The notes under the pieces were generated by a model, which was not told the DNA's origin, made no database searches, and saw nothing but the letters and a program-made list of their open reading frames with translations. Of a stretch of DNA of 64,000 bases, positions 29,047 to 37,805 are shown piece after piece (the first letter of the stretch is position 1; each line of letters opens with the position of its first letter). The DNA comes from CAVSIS01 sp963814875 (GTDB taxonomy: Bacteria; Acidobacteriota; Thermoanaerobaculia; Thermoanaerobaculales; Sulfomarinibacteraceae), in assembly GCA_963814875.1 (NCBI GenBank), contig CAWFFJ010000018.1:124001-188000 (forward strand). Reading direction: 5' to 3'. The position numbers and the translations under genes are program-made.

Positions 29047-32000
29047 GCGCCGACGATCGTCGCGGCCTCGTCCACTGGGCCATCGCCCATCCGGTCGGCA
29101 CCTCGATCATCTCGGTGGCGATCTGCGTGGTCGGCGTGTCGATGATCGGGCGGCTCGCCGTCGACCTGTTGCCGCGCATCATCTATCCGCAGATCCGAGC
29201 CTCGGTGTCCAACGAGGGTGTCGACCCCGAGGTCATGGAACAGACCGTCGCCAAAGTGCTCGAGTCGCGACTGGCCACGACCGAGAATGCGACCCTGGTC
29301 GAGTCCGAGTCCAGCGAGGGCCGCACCGGTGTCAACCTCCACTTCTCCTACGGCACCGACATCGACGTCGCTCTCCGCGATGCCTCGACCAAGCTCGACC
29401 AGGCGCGAGGCGCCCTGCCCGAGGAGGCGGATCCGCCGGTTATCTTCAAGTTCGACCCCTCGCAGATTCCGGTCCTGCAGTTCGCGGTGTCGTCGGCTTC
29501 GCGGGATCAGGCGTGGCTGAAGCGCTGGTGCGAGGACCAGCTCGCGCCGCAGCTGCTCACCGTTGCCGGCGTGGCATCGGTGGACGTCGCCGGCGGGCTC
29601 GACCGCGAGATCCAGGTCGTGGTCGATCCAGAGCGCTTGCGCTCGTACAAGCTCACCGTGTCCGAGCTGCTGTCCCGTCTTCGCGACGAGAACCAGGACA
29701 TCGCCGCCGGTCGCCTGCGCTCGGCTGGTCGTGAGGTGCTGTCCAAGACCAAGGGCAAGTTCCGCGGCGTGGACGACATCCGCGCGACTCGCATTCCCCT
29801 GCCCGGCGGTGGCGACATCTCGCTTGGGGACGTTGCCCAGGTGATCGACGGGTTCAACGACGAGCGGGTCGTCACCCGCATGGACGCCCAGGCAGCGGTC
29901 CAGGTCGCGATCTCGAAGCAGCCCGACGCCAACACCGTTCGGGTCGTGGACGGTTGCCAGCGAGTCCTCGAGAGGCTCCATCGGGACGGCTTCTTTCCCT
30001 CCGACCTCACCTCGCGGACGATCCAGGACCAGGCCTTCTACGTCCGCTCGGCGGTCTCCGGTGTGGCGTCGGCAGCCCTCGTCGGCGGTGGTCTCGCGAT
30101 GCTGGTGGTCTTCCTGTTCCTGCGCTCATGGCGCCGCACCCTGATCATCGGCACCTCGATCCCGATCGCCCTGCTCGGTTGCGTTGCCCTGATGGGGGTC
30201 GGCGACCTGACCCTGAACATCATGTCGTTGGGCGGTCTCGCGCTGGGCATAGGGATGCTGGTCGACAACGCCATCGTCATGCTCGAGAATGTGGACCGCC
30301 ATCAGCGCGAACAGCCAGACGCCATCGAGGCCGCCCACGAGGGGGCCGGCGAGGTCGCCTCGGCGGTCACCGCCTCGACCATGACCAACCTCGCGGCGGT
30401 GGTCCCCTTCTTTCTCATCGGCGGGCTGACCGCCCTGCTGTTCAACGAGCTCCTGCTGACGATCTCGTTCGCCATCCTGACCTCGCTGGTGGTCGCGCTC
30501 ACCCTGGTCCCGATGCTCTCCGCCCAGCTCTTCCGCGGCGGCTCGACGTCCCGTCTGGAGCGATTCAGACCCCTGCAGCTCGTTCCCACCCTCGTGACTC
30601 GGCTGGAGTCGCTCTATCGACGCGTGCTGCCGCGGGTCCTCGATCGGCGCGGCTGGGTACTCGCCGGTGCGGCGGCGGCGTTCGTCGTTTCGGTGTGGGG
30701 CTTCGGCCGGCTCGGCGAGGAGTTCTTGCCCCCGGTCGATGACGGCCGCTTGACGGTCTACATCCGAATGCCGTCCGAGACGCCGCTCGACCTGACCGTG
30801 CAGGCGGGCCGAGCGACCGAGGAGGCGATCAGCGCGCTGCCGCACGTCGTGCATGTGTTCAGCGCGTCTGGCGGATTCGTGTGGGGCCGGAGCACCTCCT
30901 TCAACCCGACCCGGATCTCGCTCAACGTCGAGCTCGAGCCGCGAAGCAAGCGCGCGATGTCGGCGACGGACTGGCTCATGCTGGCTCAAGACGCCTTGGC
31001 CCGCGTACCAGAGCTCGCCAATGCCGAGGTCCGGATCCGACCGCCGCGCATTCGCGGCCTGAGGACCTCGACCGGCACCGAGGACATCGAGGTGAAGGTC
31101 TTCGGCCCGGATCTCGGCGAGCTGCGCCAGATCGGCCTCGACATCGGCAGCCGGCTCCAGGCCCTCGAAGGACTGTCGAGCATCGAGTCCTCGTACGAGG
31201 AGACCTCACCGGAGGTCCGGGTGGTGCTCGACCGGCGCCGCGCCGCCGATCTCGGCCTCGACGTCGGTGAGGTCGGCCGCACCGTGCAGACGGCCGTCGG
31301 CGGTTCGGTACCGACCCGCCTCACCGAGGGTGACCGCGAGTTCGACATCCGCGTCCGCTTCGATCGCGACCGGGTTCGCACCTCAGCCGACCTCGCCGAC
31401 CTTCCGTTGTTTCCGGCAAGCGGAGCGCCGATCCGCCTGCGCGACGTCGCCGATGTCAGCGAGGGCCTCGCCCCGCAGTCGGTCGAGCGCGAGAACCAGA
31501 ATCGCGTCGTCCGGGTGACCGCCTCGGTGCTCCCCCAGTTCTGGTCCGTCAGCGAGGCGACCGACGCCGTCCGACGCGCGGTGACTGAGCATCCCCTCCC
31601 CGAGGGCTATACCGTGCGATTCGGCGGTCAGGACGAGGCCATCCGCGAGGGCCGCCGCGCACAGCTGACCGCGATCGCGCTCGCCGTCTTTCTGGTGTTC
31701 TCCGTCATGGCCGTCCAGTACGAGTCGTTGGTCAATCCGCTGGTGATCATGATCGCGATCCCGCTCGCGATCATCGGCGTCGTCGCCGCCCTCGCCGTGA
31801 CCGGCCTGCCGGTCTCGGCGCCGGTCATGCTCGGACTGATCCTGCTCGCCGGCATCGTGGTCAACAACGGCATCCTGCTCGTCGAGTACATCGAGATTCG
31901 GCGCCGCCGGGGCGCTCCGACCCGCCGCGACGCGATCCTCCAGGCGGCGCCGCTCCGCCTGCGGCCGATCCTGATGACCGTGTCGACGACCGTCATCGGC

Positions 32001-32207
32001 ATGCTCCCGCTCGCGTTCAACCCCGCCGAGGGCGCGGAGCTGATGGCTCCCCTCGCGGTCGCCGTGATCGGCGGCCTGACGGTCTCGACGGTGCTGACGC
32101 TGTTCGTCGTGCCGAGCCTCTATCTGGTGCTGACGACTGCCCAGGACCGGCTCAGTGCCCGGTCCGGAGCGCGAGCCGCGGTCGTCCAGGGCGCGCCGTC
32201 CGGCTAG
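29043..32207 (+). CDS. RND-family efflux pump inner-membrane transporter
   Basis: 1054 residues, the usual size. The architecture is classic: first helix at about 17-35 (GTSIISVAICVVGVSMI), two large periplasmic loops, and helix 4 motif GIGMLVDNAIVMLENVDRH. It has a single Asp rather than the AcrB Asp-Asp pair, as in many other RND groups. The second half repeats the pattern (LILLAGIVVNNGILLVEYIE). The substrate cannot be inferred. Translation is coupled to the adaptor gene by ATGA overlap. The TAG stop (32205-32207) lies inside the left arm of a palindromic repeat, so the natural C-terminus may have been altered by that repeat. Confidence 0.92.
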   Translation: MSADDRRGLVHWAIAHPVGTSIISVAICVVGVSMIGRLAVDLLPRIIYPQIRASVSNEGVDPEVMEQTVAKVLESRLATTENATLVESESSEGRTGVNLHFSYGTDIDVALRDASTKLDQARGALPEEADPPVIFKFDPSQIPVLQFAVSSASRDQAWLKRWCEDQLAPQLLTVAGVASVDVAGGLDREIQVVVDPERLRSYKLTVSELLSRLRDENQDIAAGRLRSAGREVLSKTKGKFRGVDDIRATRIPLPGGGDISLGDVAQVIDGFNDERVVTRMDAQAAVQVAISKQPDANTVRVVDGCQRVLERLHRDGFFPSDLTSRTIQDQAFYVRSAVSGVASAALVGGGLAMLVVFLFLRSWRRTLIIGTSIPIALLGCVALMGVGDLTLNIMSLGGLALGIGMLVDNAIVMLENVDRHQREQPDAIEAAHEGAGEVASAVTASTMTNLAAVVPFFLIGGLTALLFNELLLTISFAILTSLVVALTLVPMLSAQLFRGGSTSRLERFRPLQLVPTLVTRLESLYRRVLPRVLDRRGWVLAGAAAAFVVSVWGFGRLGEEFLPPVDDGRLTVYIRMPSETPLDLTVQAGRATEEAISALPHVVHVFSASGGFVWGRSTSFNPTRISLNVELEPRSKRAMSATDWLMLAQDALARVPELANAEVRIRPPRIRGLRTSTGTEDIEVKVFGPDLGELRQIGLDIGSRLQALEGLSSIESSYEETSPEVRVVLDRRRAADLGLDVGEVGRTVQTAVGGSVPTRLTEGDREFDIRVRFDRDRVRTSADLADLPLFPASGAPIRLRDVADVSEGLAPQSVERENQNRVVRVTASVLPQFWSVSEATDAVRRAVTEHPLPEGYTVRFGGQDEAIREGRRAQLTAIALAVFLVFSVMAVQYESLVNPLVIMIAIPLAIIGVVAALAVTGLPVSAPVMLGLILLAGIVVNNGILLVEYIEIRRRRGAPTRRDAILQAAPLRLRPILMTVSTTVIGMLPLAFNPAEGAELMAPLAVAVIGGLTVSTVLTLFVVPSLYLVLTTAQDRLSARSGARAAVVQGAPSG

Positions 32208-32371
32208 GAGTGTGTAGCTCATAGATGGATGGTGGATTTCGGAGCGCCGTGAAGGGCCTGTTGAGGCGCATTTGAGGAGCAGTACTCCGAGTACGGGCCG
32301 AGAATGCAACGAAAACAGGGCTTCACGCCGCCCGAAAGACACCGTGTACGCTATGGGCTACACACTCCTAG
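32204..32371. repeat. 168-base imperfect palindrome with 21-base terminal inverted repeats
   Basis: The arms at 32204-32224 (ctaggagtgtgtagctcata...) and 32351-32371 match as reverse complements at 20 of 21 positions. Inner segments also pair (cgtgaagggcc with gggcttcacg), and the apex is gtactc-c-gagtac. The element lies between the RND gene and convergent arsS and contains the RND stop codon. The rest of the 277-base gap up to arsS shows no gene. The apex GTACT...AGTAC also occurs in the element at 59438-59615. Confidence 0.75.
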
Positions 32372-32484
32372 CCTGCACTTCTCACCACCTCCCGATCGGG
32401 AGCGCTCGTTCGCCCGAGGCAGCGGAGGGCCGCGTCTCGCCTCGGTGCCTCCCGTCGTGGGCTACGGGCGAACGCCGCGATGCG

Positions 32485-33636
32485 TCACCCGCCGGCGCGG
32501 TCGAGCGCTCCGCTGCACGAGCTCCCGCAACCGGCGGTACACCCGAAGCAGTGCCGCCCGACGACCACCGGCCGGCCCACGAACCGGGTTGGGTCGAGCT
32601 CACTCACGTGGGCCCTCGCACCATCGCCTGGACGACTCGGGAGGTCGAGCATCTGGTTGAAGTCGCAGTCGAAGATGCGGCCGTCCCACGACACCGAAAG
32701 GGTGTTCCGGCACATGAGGCCGTGCACGGTCCCAGGGTTGAACGCGCGCAGCAGCAGGTCCATGTACGACTCGAGGTTGCCGCTGTCCTCGAGCCACTCC
32801 AGGTAGCGGGCGATGGGCATGTTGTTGAGAGCAATGAGCCGGTCGAAGGTGACGTCGTGGGCTCGCGCGAGGCCCGTCCGCCACTCCCGCTCCAGGGTCG
32901 CCTGCTCGCCGGCCAGGAATGCGCCGACCGGGTTCACGACCAGCGTCAGCCGGCGGCGGGGATCGCCGTGGCCGTAACCGGCGGCGTTGAGCCGGCCGAG
33001 CGCCTCGATCGACCGGGTAAAGGCGCCGTCTCCGCGCTGGGCGTCGGTGTTGCGCTGCCTGAAGTGCGGCAGCGAGCACACCACCTCGACGCCGCGCTCG
33101 GCCAGCCAGCCCGGCAGGTCACGGCACCGCGGCAGGAGCAGAACGGTGAGATTGCAGCGATCCAGCACGTGCAGGCCTCGCGCCACACACTCGTCGACCA
33201 GGTCGCGGAAGTGGGGGTTGAGCTCCGGCGCGCCTCCGGTGAGGTCGACGGTCGACGCGGACGTACGGTCGAGGGCCGCGAGGCAGGCATCCACCGTCGA
33301 GCGATCCATGACCTCCGCCCATCGGTCCGGACCTGCATCGACGTGACAGTGCCGGCACGTCATGTTGCAGAGCTTGCCGAGGTTGATCTGGAAGATCTCG
33401 ATCGCGTCCGCGCGCAGCTCGCCGCAGCCGCTGGTGCGGACAGCGATCGCGAAGTCCCCGCCGAAGGGCTCGGCCGACAGGTCGAGGTCCCGGAGGACGC
33501 CGATCTGCGCCGTTGGTGCCGCCAACGGGGAATGGCGGGCGTGCAGGGAGGTCGTCCGGCGAGGTCCGGCCTCCGCCCGAGAGATCTCGGGATCAGGACC
33601 GGAGTCGAACAGCGGAAGCTCGCGCGCGTCGGTCAT
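32485..33636 (-). CDS. arsS: Arsenosugar biosynthesis radical SAM protein ArsS
   Basis: 383 residues. The radical SAM cluster is CNMTCRHC (CX3CX2C) in the context NLGKLCNMTCRHCHVDAGPD. DLTGGAPELNPHFR, NNMPIARYLEWL and the DUF3641-type C-terminus with CFGCTAGCGSSCSGA follow, as in ArsS. ArsS adds a deoxyadenosyl group to dimethylated arsenic on the route to arsenosugars. ATG 33636 has AGGAGTGGAG upstream. The downstream-acting partner gene (33659-33991) is directly upstream on the same transcript. The arsenic methyltransferase gene arsM is not in view. Confidence 0.85.
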   Translation of the reverse strand: MTDARELPLFDSGPDPEISRAEAGPRRTTSLHARHSPLAAPTAQIGVLRDLDLSAEPFGGDFAIAVRTSGCGELRADAIEIFQINLGKLCNMTCRHCHVDAGPDRWAEVMDRSTVDACLAALDRTSASTVDLTGGAPELNPHFRDLVDECVARGLHVLDRCNLTVLLLPRCRDLPGWLAERGVEVVCSLPHFRQRNTDAQRGDGAFTRSIEALGRLNAAGYGHGDPRRRLTLVVNPVGAFLAGEQATLEREWRTGLARAHDVTFDRLIALNNMPIARYLEWLEDSGNLESYMDLLLRAFNPGTVHGLMCRNTLSVSWDGRIFDCDFNQMLDLPSRPGDGARAHVSELDPTRFVGRPVVVGRHCFGCTAGCGSSCSGALDRAGG

Positions 33637-33658
33637 CGCTCCACTCCTTCGTTCATCG

Positions 33659-33991
33659 TCACATCGACGCTTTATGGACGTGATCGAGCATCTGCAGGCC
33701 GTGGACGAGAGAGGCTCCGCCACGGATCGCGGTCGCGACGTGCAGTGCCTCGGTCATCTGCTCGAGGTCGGCCCCCTGGCTGAGGGACTCGTGCGAGTAG
33801 GCGTCGATGCAGTAGGGGCACTGTACCGCGTGGGCCACAGCGAGCGCGATGAGCGCCTTCTCGCGTTTGCTCAGGGCGCCATCGGCGAACACTGAGGCGT
33901 AGTAGTCGAAGAACTTCCGCGCGAGCTCGTCGTTGCCTTCGGCGACCTCTCCGAATCGCCTCAGATGCTCGGGATGGTAGTAGTGCTCCAT
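33659..33991 (-). CDS. Arsenosugar-associated carboxymuconolactone decarboxylase-like protein
   Basis: 110 residues of the AhpD/CMD fold. The active-site motif is CPYCIDAYSHES, a CXXC with a downstream His as in alkylhydroperoxidase-like proteins. The N-terminus MEHYYHPEHL matches the small family that regularly accompanies ArsS. ATG 33991 has GGAGGGGG upstream. It is 22 bases before arsS on the same strand. It probably handles a peroxide or thiol redox step linked to arsenic metabolism; the exact reaction is unknown to me. Confidence 0.82.
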   Translation of the reverse strand: MEHYYHPEHLRRFGEVAEGNDELARKFFDYYASVFADGALSKREKALIALAVAHAVQCPYCIDAYSHESLSQGADLEQMTEALHVATAIRGGASLVHGLQMLDHVHKASM

Positions 33992-34170
33992 CGAACCCCC
34001 TCCGTCATGTCGAGTGTTCTGTTTGCCGACTGCGAGACCGAGGTCACCTCTCAAGCCCGCTGACGCGGGTACCGAGACTGCCCTCCTCATTCACCGCGTG
34101 CACGCCGTCGAAACCCGCGCTCGCAAAGCCTGACCGCAGCCGACTCAACCGGACGGGGCGGCACCGCCCT

Positions 34171-34959
34171 TCAGACCGCGAACCCCTCCGGTGGCGAGAA
34201 CAGCTTCCGGAACGCATCCCGGGTCTGCTGAGCGAGCTCCTCCGGCGCAACCTGCAGCTCCGACGCGGCGCGCCGCCCGACCAGAGCGACCCACGCTGGC
34301 TCATTCGACCTGCCACGGTGCGGAACGGGTGCGAGATATGGCGTATCCGTTTCCACCAGCAGGCAGCCGAGCGGCACGGCGCGGACCATCTCCCGGATGT
34401 TGTCCGCAGCCTTGAAGGTGACCATTCCCGACACCCCGACCACGAGGCCGAGCTCGGCCACCCTTGCAACTTCCTGCGGTCCTTCGGTGAAGGAATGGCA
34501 CACTCCCCGCAGCCTCCCCGCTCGCACAGCCAGGAGCGGTTCGAGGTCCGCCCACGACTCCCGGTTGTGCACCACGACCGGCAGATCACGATCCAACGCC
34601 AGATCGAGCTGCCAGGTCAGGGCACGTAGCTGGTCCTCCCGTGGCGAGCTCATGTAGTGGTAGTCGAGCCCGATCTCCCCTACCGCGAGCACCCCCGCCC
34701 TTTCCAGGCCCGCCTCAACCCTCCGCTTGAGCGCGGCATCGAGTCGGTTCGCGTCGTGAGGGTGGAGCCCGACCGCGGCGACGATCCGGTCCGGGTAGCG
34801 CTCGGCAAGAGAAACGGTCAGGTCGAGGTCTTCCGGGCCGGTAGCCGGCACCAGCACGCCGCCGACACCCGCCGCGAGGGCTCGCTCGAGGACGCCCTCG
34901 AGCTCGTCTTCAGCGACCATCGTGAGGTGGGCATGGGAGTCGATCCAGCGTTCGCTCAT
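34171..34959 (-). CDS. tatD: TatD-family metal-dependent DNase
   Basis: 262 residues. Metal-binding motifs are DSHAHL (N-terminus), AVGEIGLDYHY, VVHNRES, CHSF and LVETDTPYLAP, in the family order. TatD proteins are TIM-barrel 3'-5' exonucleases involved in DNA repair and turnover. ATG 34959 begins the family homology; no strong ribosome site is visible there. It is the last gene of the hrcA operon. A short GC hairpin (gggcggtgccgcccc) follows the stop on the minus strand but lacks a T run. The 179 bases to the next gene hold nothing recognisable. Confidence 0.9.
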   Translation of the reverse strand: MSERWIDSHAHLTMVAEDELEGVLERALAAGVGGVLVPATGPEDLDLTVSLAERYPDRIVAAVGLHPHDANRLDAALKRRVEAGLERAGVLAVGEIGLDYHYMSSPREDQLRALTWQLDLALDRDLPVVVHNRESWADLEPLLAVRAGRLRGVCHSFTEGPQEVARVAELGLVVGVSGMVTFKAADNIREMVRAVPLGCLLVETDTPYLAPVPHRGRSNEPAWVALVGRRAASELQVAPEELAQQTRDAFRKLFSPPEGFAV

Positions 34960-35014
34960 CACGGCGGCGAGTCTACCGCAACGGTCGCTCACCAAGGCCT
35001 CCGGCGAGACCCTC

Positions 35015-35764
35015 TCAGATCTCGAGCGGTCGCTGCCGGAGGTCGTGATCGAGAACCGCATGCACCACTGCGGCGCCAACCACGGCCGCCGTCTCGGCCC
35101 GAAGCACGTGCGGGCCGAGCGCCACGCGACGCCAGCCACCGGCGTCGAGCAGATGCAGCTCGTCGTCGCTGAAGCCGCCCTCCGGGCCCACCAGGAGCAG
35201 CGCATCCCGTCCCACACCCGTCAGCCCCATCGCCGGCTCGCCCTCCGGGTCGGCGAGCAGACGGCATTCGGGCCGTGCGATCCCGTCCAGATCTGCAATG
35301 CCGGCCGGCTCCGTGACCTCCATCTCCCACGGGCGGCGACACTGCTTCAGAGCCTGGCGCGCCACCCGCCGCCAGTGCTCGAGCCGGCCGCGTCCCGCGG
35401 CATCGCCCCCCTGGCTCCGCTCTGAGACCACCGGTGTGAAACCCGCAGCGCCGACCTCGACAGACTTCTGCACCGCCCAGTCCATCGCCGCGGTGTGGAG
35501 GATCGCGAGCGCCACGCGGACTGCCGCCCCGTCGGGTCGGGCTGTGGTCTGGACACTCAAGACATCGACCTCTACGCGGTCACGATCTATCCGGCGCACG
35601 ACGCCGTCCGCCACAGCACCGCAACCGTCGGTCAGGGCCACTGACGCGCCTACCGGACGACGCAGCACGGAAGCCAGGTGACGGCCCTCTTCCCGGTCGA
35701 GGAGACACATGGCGCCTGCCACGAGCGAGCCAGACTCGGCCAGAAGCCAGGGTTCGGACGCCAC
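35015..35764 (-). CDS. rsmE: 16S rRNA (uracil1498-N3)-methyltransferase
   Basis: 249 residues with a GTG start three bases after the prmA stop. An N-terminal PUA-like domain (HLASVLRRPVG) precedes the SPOUT methyltransferase domain with VQKSVEVGAAGFTPVVSERS, LLVGPEGGFSDDEL and LGPHVLRAETAAV, all diagnostic for RsmE. It methylates U1498 of 16S rRNA. It lies between prmA and tatD in the heat-shock operon, an order seen in many bacteria. Confidence 0.93.
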   Translation of the reverse strand: MASEPWLLAESGSLVAGAMCLLDREEGRHLASVLRRPVGASVALTDGCGAVADGVVRRIDRDRVEVDVLSVQTTARPDGAAVRVALAILHTAAMDWAVQKSVEVGAAGFTPVVSERSQGGDAAGRGRLEHWRRVARQALKQCRRPWEMEVTEPAGIADLDGIARPECRLLADPEGEPAMGLTGVGRDALLLVGPEGGFSDDELHLLDAGGWRRVALGPHVLRAETAAVVGAAVVHAVLDHDLRQRPLEI

Positions 35765-35767
35765 CGC

Positions 35768-36622
35768 TCAGCCTCCGAGGAGATGGACGACCAGGCTGGT
35801 CCACCCGTCGAGCAGGGTACCGGCGCAGACCTCAAGACCAGCCTCGGCGAGCCTACCGGAAACGACCTCCAGTTCGCTCTCCAGAATGCCGGAGAAGAGC
35901 GCCCGGCCGCCGCGGCCGAGGCGAGCCGCGATCTCGGGAACGAGCGGGAGAAACTGGGAGGGCACCATGTTGCACAGGATGACGTCGAAGCACTCGGGCG
36001 AGAGCGCCTGCACCGAGCCGACGAAGTAGTGCGGCCGAGCGACCCACTCCTGCTGAGTCACGGTCTGGCGCGCCACCCACACCGCGTCCGGGTCAAGGTC
36101 GAAGGCGATGACCGGATGCGCACCGAGCCGATCAGCGGCCAGCGCGAGAATCCCGGAACCGGTGCCGACGTCGAGCACCGAGCGGCCGGTGAGGTTCATT
36201 CGCTCAAGCTCGAGGAGCAAAAGTTGGGTCGACTCGTGGGAGCCGGAGCCGAAGGCCATGCGAGGCTCGACGGCGAGCCGAAGACGACCGGCGTGGGCGG
36301 GTGTCGGCCGATCCGGGTGCGGGTCGATCCACCAACGCCGCCCAACCGGAAACGGCGTGACCTGGAGTCGGTAGGCCTCGAGCCAGTCCTGGTCCGCGAG
36401 CACGCTGCAGCGAACACCTCGGACGCCGGCCGCAGCCAGCCGCTCCGCCGCGACCGCCGCTTCGTCGCCCCGCTCGGGAGCCAGAAAGACGTCGAGCGCC
36501 TGCATCTCCTCGTCCGCAGGCGACAGCTGGCAGCCGAGCACCGGGAGTCCATCGAGGAGGTCGGCCAGACGGTCTTCGAGCTGGTGCGGAATCAGGCCGC
36601 TGACCCTGGGATAGATCGCCAT
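35768..36622 (-). CDS. prmA: Ribosomal protein L11 methyltransferase
   Basis: 284 residues. A SAM-binding core has VLDVGTGSGILALAADRLG, followed by AFDLDPDAV and the NPPY-equivalent CNMVPSQFLPLV. FGSGSHESTQL upstream matches the PrmA GTGxHxTT loop, with Ser-His-Glu in place of Thr-His. It trimethylates lysines of L11. It sits 28 bases after dnaJ on the same strand. Confidence 0.9.
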   Translation of the reverse strand: MAIYPRVSGLIPHQLEDRLADLLDGLPVLGCQLSPADEEMQALDVFLAPERGDEAAVAAERLAAAGVRGVRCSVLADQDWLEAYRLQVTPFPVGRRWWIDPHPDRPTPAHAGRLRLAVEPRMAFGSGSHESTQLLLLELERMNLTGRSVLDVGTGSGILALAADRLGAHPVIAFDLDPDAVWVARQTVTQQEWVARPHYFVGSVQALSPECFDVILCNMVPSQFLPLVPEIAARLGRGGRALFSGILESELEVVSGRLAEAGLEVCAGTLLDGWTSLVVHLLGG

Positions 36623-36650
36623 CGGATGGTTCGAGCTCTTCCCCGCCCGT

Positions 36651-37799
36651 TCAGTTCTCGAGGCCCACCCAGCGCTTCAGGCCCTCGAGAAAGCCACCCG
36701 AGTCGCCCTCCTCGGGCACGAGCCCCGCGGCCTCCTCGATGAGCCGGCGCTGCTCCGTCTTGAGGCGTTTTGGAACCATGACCTTGACGTGAACGTAGAG
36801 GTCACCGCGCCGACGTCCGTCAACGTCGGGCATGCCCAGCCCGCGCAAGCGGACGACATCGCCCGGCTGCACACCCTCTTCGACCTCCGCCTCGGCATCC
36901 TCTTCCAGGATCGTGGTGATAGGCAGCTTGGCGCCTAGCATCGCTTGGAATACGGAGATCGGCGCCTCGATGTGGAGGTCACGGCCATCCCGAGCAAAGA
37001 ACTCGTGGGGCTTTACCGAGATCGCGACGTAGAGGTCGCCCGACGGGCCGCCCAGGGTTCCGCCCTCGCCCTCCCCCGCCAGGCGCAGGCGCATGCCGGT
37101 GTCGACGCCGGCAGGGACCTTCACCCGCATCGTCGTCTCCCGCTCCACCCGACCCGCGCCGTGGCACTGGGTGCAGGGATGCCGGATGACCCGTCCCTGC
37201 CCACCGCAGCTTGGACAGGTCTGGGCGACCGTCAGGAAGCCGCGCCGGAACATCACCTGGCCCCGGCCGTGGCACGCCGTGCACGCCTCCGGCTCAGTCC
37301 CGGGCTCGACACCGCTACCCTCGCAGGCGGAGCAGGTCTCGAGGCGCGGTATGCGGATCGAGCGCTCACCGCCCAGAGCCGCATCCTTGAGAGTGAGCGC
37401 GAGCGTGTACTGGAGGTCGTGCCCACGGCGTGGAACCGACCCGCCGCCACCTCCGCCGCGGCGGCGGCCACCGAAGATGTCCCCGAAACCGAACCCGAAG
37501 AGATCACCGAGGATATCCGCGAAGTCGCCGAATGCGTTGGGGTCGAAACCCGTAAACGCCTGCCCGTCGACGCCCCGGTGCCCGAACCGGTCGTAGGCGG
37601 AACGCTGGTTGGCGTCGGACAGCACCGCGTAGGCCTGCGACGCCTCCTTGAACTTCTCCTGGGCATCCGGGTCTTCGGGATTGCGGTCGGGGTGGTAGCT
37701 CACCGCGAGCCGGCGATAGGCCTTCTTGATCTCGGCGAGATCAGCGTCGCGGCCGACACCGAGGACCTCGTAGTAGTCCCGCTTGGCTTTGCTTGCCAT
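36651..37799 (-). CDS. dnaJ: Chaperone DnaJ (Hsp40)
   Basis: 382 residues with the full type-I layout. The J domain (1-70) has YHPDRNPED with the HPD motif, followed by a Gly/Phe-rich region (75-125). A zinc region has four CXXCXGXG-type motifs (CSACEGSG, CTACHGRG, CPSCGGQG, CTQCHGAG). The C-terminal substrate-binding domains follow. It delivers clients to DnaK and stimulates its ATPase. It is 6 bases from dnaK on the same strand. Confidence 0.96.
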   Translation of the reverse strand: MASKAKRDYYEVLGVGRDADLAEIKKAYRRLAVSYHPDRNPEDPDAQEKFKEASQAYAVLSDANQRSAYDRFGHRGVDGQAFTGFDPNAFGDFADILGDLFGFGFGDIFGGRRRGGGGGGSVPRRGHDLQYTLALTLKDAALGGERSIRIPRLETCSACEGSGVEPGTEPEACTACHGRGQVMFRRGFLTVAQTCPSCGGQGRVIRHPCTQCHGAGRVERETTMRVKVPAGVDTGMRLRLAGEGEGGTLGGPSGDLYVAISVKPHEFFARDGRDLHIEAPISVFQAMLGAKLPITTILEEDAEAEVEEGVQPGDVVRLRGLGMPDVDGRRRGDLYVHVKVMVPKRLKTEQRRLIEEAAGLVPEEGDSGGFLEGLKRWVGLEN

Positions 37800-37805
37800 C
37801 TGATT

